NCBI RefSeq assembly: GCF_963678635.1
Contig: NC_087063.1
Location: 39,384,759-39,448,758, forward strand
DNA length: 64,000 nucleotides
From: Symsagittifera roscoffensis
Taxonomy: Eukaryota > Xenacoelomorpha > Acoela > Convolutidae
Direction of reading: 5' to 3'
A model generated the notes under the pieces. The model saw nothing but the letters and a program-made list of their open reading frames with translations, had not been told where the DNA came from and searched no databases. The position numbers and the translations under genes were made by a program. Shown piece after piece: positions 40,571 through 49,314 of the stretch. Within the stretch, counting starts at the first letter, position 1. Every line of letters starts with the position of its first letter.

Positions 40571-41460
40571 TCACTAAGTGTCCGGATAGTAGGATCTCTT
40601 CTTCTTCGTTGTGGGGACTCTTGAACCACTGTACCGTGTACCACCACTTGAGCTCTAGTAAAATTTTTCCCAAAATCCCTATCTTAATGGCCAAAATCCA
40701 AATACTGACCCCCCTGTATTTATCTCCCTTTCGTTGTTCCAGGCTATTTGAAACCCCAACTTCTTCGCAGGTATCTTGTGATCACCTGTTCGTTCAAATA
40801 GCAAAAACAAATTTTCACCAAAACGTAAAAATTTAAACAGGAAAAATTACAAAAACAGAGAGATGAACCCACCTAAAATTCAAAGCTGACAGATGTCAAC
40901 CTTTGTCCGAAAAAATGTCTGGTACCCGATTGCCACGCGTTTTCCTCCCCCCTGCTAGCGATCTTATGGGGTATCACAAAAACTGTCTATGTCCGTTCCC
41001 CCTTACCGATCCGACCAGGGTACCTACCTTAACTCGATGTTAAATTTGGATATCCGCTTCTTATAACCAACGCGTGTAAGTATCTAATGTAACTAAATCG
41101 ACGATGCCGAACAATTAGTTACTCTAATATGTCCCCCTTTTTACAATTTACAACCGCCAACCTCTAACCTAACCAGCCCTCCTTCTAACCTCCCCCCTCT
41201 TTAGCCCCCCTCTTAAGCCGAAAAATCCCTTAAGCGCCGGGTGCTAAACCTCTCGAGAGAAAACCTAAGACCTGTTTCGAGGCGTGCTTGTGTAAAAACT
41301 TCCTCAAAACAATGGGGCTCCGCTTATCCAATTTTACACTTATTTCCTATAATTTAATGTGGATTTTAACGATACCCGTCTGCCCAACTTGAGAACACCA
41401 CTGTGCGTCCTCTTCTTGTTGTAGCGATTCCGTGCTGGTTGTCCCCTTGATGTGCACTGC
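40571..41460 (-). other. Copy B leader, no gene seen
   Basis: Noncoding sequence with short pyrimidine-rich stretches (CCCCCCTCTTAAGCC-type words near 41200). Nothing recognised; together with the two repeat arrays it makes a leader of more than 2 kb. Confidence 0.5.
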
Positions 41461-41469
41461 ACTTGACAC

Positions 41470-41675
41470 CAGCACCACCTTCCCACTTGAATGGTCACCT
41501 CTTCCAGTCAAGTCTCCTAGCGGTTCAGCTCAGTCCTTGTGAACCACTTTCCCACTCGGCTGGTCACCTCTTCCAGTCAAGTCTCCTAGTGGTCCGGTTC
41601 TGTCCTTGTGAACCACTTTCCCACTCGGCTGGTCACCTCTTCCAGTCAAGTCTCCTAGAGGTCCGCCTAGGTTGC
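41470..41675. repeat. Three copies of a 69-bp repeat
   Basis: The word GGTCACCTCTTCCAGTCAAG starts at 41493, 41562 and 41631, giving an exact period of 69. The copies differ at a few sites. 69 is a multiple of 3, so a plus-strand frame stays open over it, but it is antisense to the element and has no family match. Confidence 0.9.
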
Positions 41676-41700
41676 AAGCTATCTGAAAACCCTTAACAAC

Positions 41701-41718
41701 GCCCCCCACTTGGGCGCC
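41701..41718 (-). other. Probable primer-binding site (tRNA-Lys-like)
   Basis: On the minus strand this reads GGCGCCCAAGTGGGGGGC. Apart from one missing base it matches the lysine-tRNA 3' end complement used by many retroelements (GGCGCCCAACGTGGGGC). It stands left of a possible LTR end (minus strand, ending in CTTCA at about 41723) and upstream of the gag leader. Confidence 0.5.
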
Positions 41719-41722
41719 TTAT

Positions 41723-43180
41723 TGAAGTCACTGGTTTAGATTGCTAGATTGATCGAAACGATCGGTCTTATAAAACAGTATGGGTATACTATTTAATTAA
41801 TATAAAGGTTTGATCCAACTAATCTGGTATCAAAGTCACTGTATTTTTTGTTTTTTGGTTTTTGTTCCTTTTTCTATACTTTTTTCTTGTTTTTGTTTCG
41901 CTTTTTGTCTTTTTGCTCGTATTTTTGTCCCCCTAGTTACCCCCCCCCCCCTTACTCGGTTAGCTAGACCTCGTTCGGTGAGCGCACCAGGAAGTTTTCT
42001 CAATCTTTCTTAAAAAGCTATCATGGTACAACCGGAAGGTTTACACGTTCCCGCTGAACCGTACCACCGGTACTCTAGAATGGGCATGCAGCCCGGAGCT
42101 GTGTCAAGTGGGTTCGACTCCGTAGTCATGATGTCGTAAAAACACCCAGGAGCGCCATAAAAACACTATGTAACAGTCGCCTACTTCGGTCACATATGAG
42201 GCTTAAGAAAAATAGGCCCTATAACCATTGGCTCAAGAGGCAGGGACACTATCTCTTGTGTTTTTCTACCTCAAAAACGGTCGGAGCCAATTCGGTTCGC
42301 TTGCGACATGAGACTAGAACCCGTTACAGCTTAAAGGCCACTACCAAAATATCACCCCACTCTAGAAAAATAAGAACGTTCCCATACTTAGGTCTCGAAA
42401 TACCCAAAATACACGAACGCCGTTAAAAACAGGGTCGGAACAATCCGTTATATTACTTTTTATTAGACAGTAGAACTTTGATCCATTTCAGATGGATCAA
42501 CCTAAAACTCGCCTTATCTCATTGTAACAATCATAAAACAAACTCGAGAAAACTAAATTTGGTACTTACATAGCAGCACGCTTGAGAAACAGAGCAATTA
42601 AACTAATTAATGACTCTAGCATAAATATAATCGAATATAACTCAAGAAGTTTTCTAACGATGAGTTCCAATCAAAGGAAGTAAGTTTTAACTCAAGAATA
42701 TAGTTTTGGATCTGGACCATTGTGAGACTTCACTTGTCTGCCTTTCCGTTGGAGGTTCACACTGGTCCAGTTGATTCTAACTCTGCTCTCGTATTTGTTT
42801 TGTCTCCTTTATCAAATGGGACAGCTCTACTCTAGTTTTCTACGATGGAAACTGTGAATAGCAATTTCCCACTGTATATATTTGACAACTTTCCCGCAAT
42901 TGTTAATTCGGTCGTTCTGATTTCTTATTTGATGTTTTCAGTTGTCGCGAGAAAACTGAGCATGACAGGCTCCATTCGACTTTTTGAAATATAAAACTTC
43001 ACTCCAAAATCAAATATATTCGTGTCCCTCAAGGTCAAACTTCTAGATATGACCGATTGGCACATTTGATAAATTTTTCGATACTAATTTCCTGTAATTA
43101 TCACATAGGTCTGCGAGATCAACTGTGAGTATAAGTATTACCGGATTTATAGATCATTCGAGTTTTTAATTTAATTTACC
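41723..43180 (-). other. Probable 5' LTR zone of copy B
   Basis: By position this should contain the 5' LTR of copy B, with its U5 end (TGAAGTCA on the plus strand) at 41723. I could not find the outer end of the LTR, nor a matching second LTR, since the 3' end of copy B is lost. No ORF of note. It includes a run of ten or more C at 41941-41952. Confidence 0.35.
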
Positions 43181-43205
43181 AGTTCAGTTCAGTTCAGTTC
43201 AGTTC
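43181..43205. repeat. Microsatellite (AGTTC)5 at LINE 3' end
   Basis: Five perfect copies of AGTTC directly at the 3' boundary of the CR1/Jockey-like fragment. Confidence 0.9.
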
Positions 43206-44051
43206 TTTTTCTGATCTTTTAGGCGTTTTTTCGCCTCTATCGATCAGCTCATGATGTAGTCTTTTTCTATTAATTAGTCTCAAATTTATTTAATCCGCTT
43301 TTCTTCCAATGTTTGTCCAGGTTGTTCTTGAAAGCGTTCAAGGTCCTCGAGTCAATTACTTCTCCTGGCAACATGTTCCAATCTGTAGCTGATCTAATGG
43401 TAAAAATTTTTTCTGAAACTCAAAGTTGACCTTCTTCGGTATCACTTTTTTCGTCAATTGTCCTTGTGTCACGATTATTCAATTCGAACATGTATTTCGT
43501 AGCTTTTGGGTCATAACGGTTGTAAACTATTTTGAACAATTCGATCATTGTTCCTCGTCTTCTGCGGTATTCAAGTGACGGTAGTTCTAGTTCTTTAACA
43601 TTTCATTGTAGCTTAGTGTCTGCAGCCCTTGTACCATTCGTGTCGCTCGTCGTTGCACATTTTCGGTTAATCTTGAGTTCTTCTATAATCGCGGGTACCA
43701 GGCTTGATTACAGAACTCCAAATGAGGCCTTATGAGGCCTTCATAAACATTCAAAAATACAGGTATAGTCATTTTAATGAATGTTTTCTTAAAAATTTTA
43801 ATGATAGAGTTTGCCTTTTTAAATTTTGCAAAGATATGAGAGTCAAAGGAGAGTTTACTATCGATGACCACTCCAAGGTCTCTTCCTTCTCCTACCGTTT
43901 CAAGCTGTTTATCGTAAAGTTCATATGATCTTGTTTCACGATTTGATCTCCCATTTGAGATTATTATATGTACACATTTATCTTCATTGAATTGCAAAAG
44001 ACTATTTTTTGACCATTCTTCCCGTTTTCTTAGATCTTCTTGCAGCAACTC

Positions 44052-44066
44052 AACGTCTTTGTTACT
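44052..44066. repeat. 15-bp target-site duplication, left
   Basis: AACGTCTTTGTTACT, identical to 48214-48228. The two flank the restriction-like-endonuclease LINE. The duplicated bases code SNKDV in the interrupted RT. Confidence 0.9.
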
Positions 44067-44224
44067 TTTTTTTCTTCAAAAAAACACTAAATTACAAAAG
44101 GGGCCCTTCCGTTTAGTTACGGTAAGTGCACAAGCTGGATAGGGCCATACCAGCGATATAAAAATGCATATATATCAGCAATGAAGTCATAAATCAGCAT
44201 TAAATGCATCGTCATAATGTTAAT

Positions 44225-45628
44225 TTATCTTAGCCGTCCTTCCTCTACAATAGCGCTTATGGAGTTGTCGATAAATTGAACTTTTTGTAGCAATCTGCAC
44301 CCCCTTATACAAAATATAGAGTTTCTGAGGAGCGCGAAGCTTATTTTAGTTCTTATGTATTTTATAGATTCTGGATAGCTTTCTTGTCTTTTTTCACTTA
44401 GTTTTTCGGCCAATCGCTGCATCGTCCGCGTGGCTGTTGGAGCAGCGCCACCGGTGCATCCAAAAATTAGCGGGCAGAAGCTACTCTGCTCTACGTTTAA
44501 AATTCTTTGCTGATATTTGGAGTTCTTCAGCGTTTCGTGGTATTTGTATGCATCCTTATGCAGTTTTCGCGATGTTTTGGCATGGGGGTTGAAAATTTTC
44601 ACATCAAAGAAAGCGCGGCTGAATCGTGAACCCCAGAGTCCGTTTGCCTTAATGTCAAGTCGTGCCTCATCTTCAGTTGTAGTTGAATTGTTGACAAAGC
44701 TTTTGCCTTGCAACGGCTGAAGTTTCGGCTCAATCTCGACGTCATGGCAAACCTTGTTCATGAGGTTGGCGAATGTGTCTCTGATTTCATTGTGTCTTAT
44801 GTGTGTGTAACCACCCTTTGCACAGTGAAGTGCATGTGTCAAGTTAAAATCAGCACCACATGCACATGTGAGTGGGGTTTTGGTTGGTTCCCATCCGTAT
44901 CTTAAGTAAATACCATCTCTGAACTCTGATTTATTCAGGTTGAAGTTGTATCTGCTCAGTGGTAGAGCATTGAGCCAGTTAGAGGCTCCCTTTTCAGAGG
45001 CCAGGTCGATTGCATATTTATCTGTTTCATTTAAGGAGTTAATGAGGTTTGCTTTTTTTCGATTTGTTCTATCAGTTTTCAATTTTTTGATTTTCGTACA
45101 TATTTTTTCTTGCTGTGTTACTGCTGTAATAGGATCTTGAGATTCCAGTACCAGTGATGTTTCTTTAGACCATTCTAGGAAGCTTTCATGATCGGATGGC
45201 AGCTTAATGTTAAGTCCGCCCATGTTAAGGGCTAAGGAAGATATCTCACGGAACTGGGGGTTTAAAGTGTCTTTACCGACTAGGTTAGGTAATAATTGTT
45301 CTTTGATAATATTTTCACATATTTCTAAGTTTTCCATGGTGTTAGGCGTTGTCCTGGCATAAAATGAAAGCTTTTCTTGAGCTCCTTTAGTATAGCAGGC
45401 ATAAACGTTTTGAGGGGAGGTTTTAGCAATTTTCGTTAGTTTATTCAAAATTTTGATTTGCTCATTCTGTTGAAATTCGAGGAACTCCTTATATTCAGAT
45501 TCTGTTCCTATAACTGAGCCAAGCACTCGGGCTCCTGCCTTTATAGTGATTCCTGTATTTGCGAAGATTTTCTGAGCTTCACCGAGTTTTTCATCTTTGA
45601 CAATGAGTTGGCATTTGGATGCTTTCAC
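44225..45628 (-). CDS. LINE C-terminal region with restriction-like endonuclease
   Basis: An open frame of 467 residues, the C-terminal part of the element's protein (its ATG at 45628 is internal). It begins with the thumb (ASKCQLIVKDEKLGEAQKIF). A CCHC-type motif, CACGADFNLTHALHC, follows, then the endonuclease core: RHNEIRDTFANLM, EARLDIKANG and AFFDVKIFNP, which are the D and D-x-K positions of PD-(D/E)XK nucleases. This order is the mark of restriction-like-endonuclease LINEs. It is intact, but the RT before it is damaged and lies in another frame (shift near 45680). Confidence 0.85.
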   Translation of the reverse strand: MKASKCQLIVKDEKLGEAQKIFANTGITIKAGARVLGSVIGTESEYKEFLEFQQNEQIKILNKLTKIAKTSPQNVYACYTKGAQEKLSFYARTTPNTMENLEICENIIKEQLLPNLVGKDTLNPQFREISSLALNMGGLNIKLPSDHESFLEWSKETSLVLESQDPITAVTQQEKICTKIKKLKTDRTNRKKANLINSLNETDKYAIDLASEKGASNWLNALPLSRYNFNLNKSEFRDGIYLRYGWEPTKTPLTCACGADFNLTHALHCAKGGYTHIRHNEIRDTFANLMNKVCHDVEIEPKLQPLQGKSFVNNSTTTEDEARLDIKANGLWGSRFSRAFFDVKIFNPHAKTSRKLHKDAYKYHETLKNSKYQQRILNVEQSSFCPLIFGCTGGAAPTATRTMQRLAEKLSEKRQESYPESIKYIRTKISFALLRNSIFCIRGCRLLQKVQFIDNSISAIVEEGRLR

Positions 45629-45639
45629 GTGGTAGCCGA

Positions 45640-46961
45640 AAAATTTACCCAGTGATACAATTTTGTCGAGGACGGTTGCTTAATTTACCGACTGCGTTTC
45701 CGTCGTTTGCGTACCATTTCTGGGTTACATCGTCTACTGATAAAAGTTTTATGAGGGGTATTATGGCTAGTGGATCCCGCTGGATTGTCCCTTCTTGAGA
45801 GTAGATTGTTTTTTTGTTAACGAATAGTTTAGATGGATTGGAGTAGGAGTTATTAATCGCTGTTAAAAGGGAAGGGCAGGTATTTTCGATGTTTTTTAAT
45901 GCCAGCTTTCAGTTCAGCGAGTTGAAAGCGTTTTCGGCATCTATCAGTAAAACAGCATCGGCGGAAGTTTTGCTGTATTGATCTCTTAGCGTGTGGATTG
46001 CATATTCAATGCCACATTTTTGTCCTAGGCAGAGTTGGTAGTTTGAACCGAGCGACATGAGTTCGTTTTTTAAGCATTTAGTTGTTGTTCGCCCTGTTAT
46101 CCTACGCATAACTTCTCTTATGCCTATGGGTCTTACCCCTGGATTCTTATCTAAGGGTATTAATCTGCATGCGTTATATGGTTCCATTAGTTCTGGATTT
46201 AGTTCTTCTGTGGCCAATTTGTTGGCAATTTTAGCAATTGTTTTTGAAATTTCAACTGATTGTTGCCCGAAGTGTGTTAGAATACGTCTTCATTCATTCG
46301 CATCGAGGCCAGATGGTCCATGCCATCCGTGAGTTCTCATGGCTGCCTTCTTGATATGTTGACCGTTTATCTGATCAAATATCGATGGATGGAAAGGAAT
46401 TGTTTCGTTTGAGACTGGTGTAATATAGTTCTCAGTAATTGGTTCAGATGGTGGGTGTTTCCCTACGAGAGTCTGTTCAACTGTCTTACCTTTGACAATC
46501 TCGTCGAGCGAAAGAACGCCTTTAGATGTGTCTGTTAGTTTTGCAATTGCGCTTGATATTTTTCCAGTATTCATTAGTTTGTTGAACTGTTGTGCATCAG
46601 TTTCAGTTTTTCTTCTACTTCCTTTCAACAAGCGCATTTGCAGTGCCTTTCCATCGTTATATAGTCCATCCAGCTCTCCGTCTTGCCATTGCTTAAGTCG
46701 CCTTGCTATTGTTTTGGATAAAGATCCATCAATTTCGGACTTTGTTTTGCACAGTAATAAGTGTGGAAAAATCATTGCTGCGTGCATTGCGAAGGTATTT
46801 TCGTTGTTTTTTATTAGGCTGTTCAAAGTTCTTTTGAGGGTTTCAATAAAGTTATAACCAACTTTATTTTTTGACAAGATCATAAAGACCGGTTTCCAGT
46901 GGACCACTTCGGTGTATATTTTCCTGGTGGTTTCTATGAGTTCTGGACAGGGGTTTGACTA
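45640..46961 (-). pseudogene. LINE reverse transcriptase, broken
   Basis: Segments 46290-46907 and 45909-46217 share a frame with the N-terminal domain. They are parted by TAG (46959-46961), TGA (46290-46292) and TGA (45909-45911). RT blocks include GPSGLDANE, CRLIPLDKNPGVRPIGI, CLGQKCGIEYAIH and AVLLIDAENAFNSLN (first Asp). The catalytic box, usually YADD, is YAND (45702-45713): the first of the two Asp is Asn. The enzyme is dead twice over. Confidence 0.85.
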
Positions 46962-47270
46962 TGGGTCTTGTATTGTTCTGGGTTCTATAGTGGAAGACTC
47001 TCCTGAGTTTTGTGAGTGTGGGGCAGGTGAAGGGTGAGGGTGCATTTGGGGGAGCGTGGTTGTAGCTTGGGTTGGGGGATTGCATTCATGCTTGTCGTTA
47101 GCTGAATGAAATTGGGAGGTGCAGCGATGACAACTGAAATCGTCATAGTGATCACTGCTGCGGGCTAGGCCGCTGCATTTTACATGCATGTAGCCTGGGC
47201 ATGTGAAGCACCAAACACCTCCGCCTCGCAGGCTGCTTTTACAAATAAGGCAGTGTGTTTGAGTAGCCAT
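46962..47270 (-). pseudogene. LINE N-terminal PHD-type zinc finger
   Basis: ATG 47270: MATQTHCLICKSSLRGGGVWC, then FTCPGYMHVKCSGL and a final CHRC. The spacing C-x2-C, C-x2-C, H-x2-C, C-x2-C is PHD-like. A Pro/Thr-rich stretch follows. The frame ends at TAG 46959-46961 and then continues into RT, so the stop is probably a mutation. Confidence 0.75.
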
Positions 47271-48213
47271 TTTAGGGAGGACGGTGGTGTCAAGTTAGCG
47301 AGAGAATTTATAGATTAAATTTGCCAGAAAATTTCTAGAGAAGTCATTACCGTAGAACGAGAAATGGATTCCATCACGGCAGAACATTTGAGGGGTTAGA
47401 TTTAGGATGAGGTTAGGCGAAACAGTAATTGTAAGGGGGTGTACAAATCTATTTATCAAATTAAACAGCACATGATTATGAATATAAATTTTGCGGTTTA
47501 CTTCGGAATTATTACAGTTCTGAATTGTTTTGGGGATGATCAGTGTCTTGGGCTAAAACTTGTTAGTGACGAGGTTAATCAAGTTTTTCCACTGCTGTTC
47601 TAATGCTTGTGGATGCAGCCTGTTGTCATTGTATCCAGCAACTATTGTTACTGTATTTAGGCGCTTTGGTCTGTATTTAAAACTGTTTCAAACAGATCAT
47701 GAAGCGTTGCGCCGCGGTAGGAGTGAATTGTTGATTTTACTAAAGCTGGTTTTATATATTTGGTCCTTGAAGTCCCGATAACTAGTTTCTGTGAGAACTC
47801 AGGGATGCGTCTTGCCTGGAATCGCTGCATCAACTTGAAACACAGACAACTGGGGCGAGAAAGGAAGCTCTTTGGGGTGATTTATGAATACTTTCACTTA
47901 GGGTTTAAATTTTCTGAGGCAAAGGCGATGAAAAAAAAAGAAATAAAAAAGAGAAAAAAAAGAAAGGAGTGGTACAACCTGACGTCGATTTGGAGGTCGA
48001 TTCACCAGCTCACTCTTTCTTGCGTCTAGTTACGCCAGGGAAACTTCACTCGCCTACGGCTGGGACGGTGAGACTCGGTAACATAACCAGAAGAGGAAAG
48101 CCCAGCGCGCATATGATATGAAAACACACAAGCGGTAAATTTGAACAAAGAAATCTATTTAATAAGTTTATCACAACAATTAGGCTAATTGTTGTGATAA
48201 AAAGTTTTGATAG
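47271..48213 (-). other. 5' untranslated region of the nested LINE
   Basis: About 0.94 kb without a recognisable ORF on the element's strand. It contains an A-rich run (plus strand, 47930-47965). Presumed promoter/5' UTR of the LINE. Confidence 0.5.
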
Positions 48214-48228
48214 AACGTCTTTGTTACT
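48214..48228. repeat. 15-bp target-site duplication, right
   Basis: Second copy of AACGTCTTTGTTACT, at the 5' end of the inserted LINE. Confidence 0.9.
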
Positions 48229-48650
48229 GGTAACTTCTCTGTATGGTTTTGCATTGTCTGCAAATAAATACAATTTTTTATTTGAATGTGTTTGGCATTG
48301 AATTTATATATATTACAATCAAAACAGGTCCCATACAGATCCTTGGGGAATCCCACTCAGAACATTTTTCCATTCAGATCTACTGTCGTTTATCACAACT
48401 CTCTGTCCTCTTGTCTTGTTAATAAAAACTCGTTGATCCAGCCCAGTGTTTTTCCTTTTAATCCATATTGTTTTAGGACTTCTATCAGTCTTTTGTGCGG
48501 AACCGAGTCGAACGCTTTCTTGAAATCCAAGTAGATAATATCCGTTTCTCGGCGACTATCTTTTGTTTTTGTGAAATCTATTGTTTTTATCTATTGTTTT
48601 GATACTCAATCCTTGTTCTATTCCGAGAAAACACGTGCTGGGCTGATCCT
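48214..48650 (-). pseudogene. CR1/Jockey-like LINE fragment, RT catalytic part
   Basis: Minus strand, several frames: YLDFKKAFDSVPHKRL near 48490-48540 (RT block A), a piece matching SGIPQGS near 48335-48350 (block B), then MYLFADNAKPYREVTSNKDV to 48214 (catalytic box FADN; the second Asp is Asn). It continues at 43181-44066. The 5' end is lost near 48650. Frameshifts and the altered box show an old, truncated copy. Confidence 0.75.
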
Positions 48651-49080
48651 ACGTTACGTGCCATGCACGCCTAATTCGATAAATTAAACAGTTGCGTCAA
48701 TCAAAATTGACCCCTCCGAATATGTTCAATTAAACCATTACCTCCACATATCGTTTAAAGCCAATTTTCCTCTGAACTGCTCCAAATAAAAGTTCGTTGA
48801 TGACATGCATTTCAGGTCCTTCAGGTCGAATGTTCAATGCATAGACTTTTATGCAGTAATTGGAGAGTTATTTCTCCTTTTTCTATTATTTGCTAAAGAG
48901 CTATAATGGGAAAGACGCTTTCAATTTGTTTATAGCCACATTATCAGTTAGACTTTTTGATGAGTACAGTGCTTTGACCGCAAGAATTTGCCTAACTTAG
49001 CCTCATATGTATCTTTTTTCATTACTTCCAGGCACAAGTCAATACTCAATTATGGTCTTTTTCTTTTATTGTCTTTCCAG
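48651..49080. other. Presumed host sequence upstream of importin exon, nothing recognised
   Basis: A/T-rich, no repeat signature or ORF. It ends with a polypyrimidine tract and CAG (TTGTCTTTCCAG at 49069-49080), which looks like a 3' splice site for the exon that follows. Confidence 0.4.
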
Positions 49081-49314
49081 ACTTGTAATGCGTGATATAA
49101 TGGCTGATGAATTCTTGAAAATTTTGCAACAACTTCTTTCAAGTGATAATGATGCTAGAAAAGCGGCAGAGGTTAGTGACAAAAAATAAACGAATCTTCC
49201 AATAGTTCATAATAATTTTTTTCTGTGTTTCAGGACGAATACGATAAAGTAGAAAACGAACCCAAGATACTGTATCTACTTACCTCTTTTGAAAATACCA
49301 ATCATGCAAAAGAG
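49081..49314 (+). CDS. Two exons resembling the start of importin-5 (karyopherin beta-3)
   Basis: First exon 49081-49171, with ATG at 49100: MADEFLKILQQLLSSDNDAR and KAAE, ending before GTTAGT. Intron 49172-49233 (62 bp, ends TTTCAG). Second exon 49234-49314, 27 codons: DEYDKVENEPKILYLLTSFE and NTNHAKE, ending before GTTAGT. Both introns are phase 0. The content fits the first HEAT repeat of importin-5/RanBP5 (short helix, LLSxDNxxRxxAE, then a helix with Leu pairs). The following exons are not found before 51.4 kb. They may be beyond the retroelement or this may be a dead fragment. It is the only host-like gene seen. Confidence 0.6.

Larger units (their letters stand above)
27062..41722 (-). 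mobile_element. Copy B: Ty3-like retroelement with macro domain and SGNH ORF
   Basis: On the minus strand, from right to left: probable 5' LTR (right of 41722), primer-binding site, long repetitive leader, gag (37572-39482), zinc knuckle and protease (36159-37559), RT-RNase H-integrase (31991-36217), linker and macro domain (30755-32067), spacer, and the first part of the giant ORF (27062-30341). The giant ORF is cut off at 27062, where it is fused to the copy A macro domain. Copy B retains long open frames but has several shifts and stops and an altered integrase active site. Confidence 0.85.
43181..44066 (-). pseudogene. CR1/Jockey-like LINE fragment, 3' part
   Basis: Minus strand: LQEDLRKREEWSKNSLLQFNEDKCVHI, then GEGRDLGVVIDSKLSFDSHI and EGLIRPHLEFCNQAWYP (43683-44066), followed across a stop by a decayed tail (RLTENVQRRATRMVQGL, then LEYRRRRGTMIELFKIVYN) to about 43260. 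These are post-catalytic RT and thumb blocks of a CR1/Jockey-group LINE. It ends in five AGTTC repeats (43181-43205), a short-repeat 3' end as known from CR1/L2-type elements. The preceding RT part is at 48214-48650, beyond the nested LINE. Confidence 0.8.
44067..48213 (-). mobile_element. LINE with restriction-like endonuclease and PHD-type finger
   Basis: A 4.1 kb non-LTR element on the minus strand, with its 3' end at 44067 (T/A-rich tail region) and 5' end at 48213, bounded by 15-bp duplications. It has one ORF in pieces: N-terminal PHD-type finger, RT, and a C-terminal restriction-like endonuclease. It belongs to the endonuclease-after-RT class (R2/NeSL/Utopia-like group); the clade is not settled. 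It lies inside an older CR1/Jockey-like fragment and is not at an rDNA site here, so either specificity was lost or the group is not site-specific. Confidence 0.88.

Noticed and set aside
39740..40836. Long open frames on both strands rich in CPKT / VPRPLSQD or LGTVVLGQ
   Set aside because: They come from the 14-bp minisatellite, which has no stop in any phase; every frame shows the same 14-residue cycle.
41463..41696. Plus-strand frame with three 23-residue repeats
   Set aside because: It only follows the 69-bp DNA repeat; it is antisense to the retroelement and has no family features.
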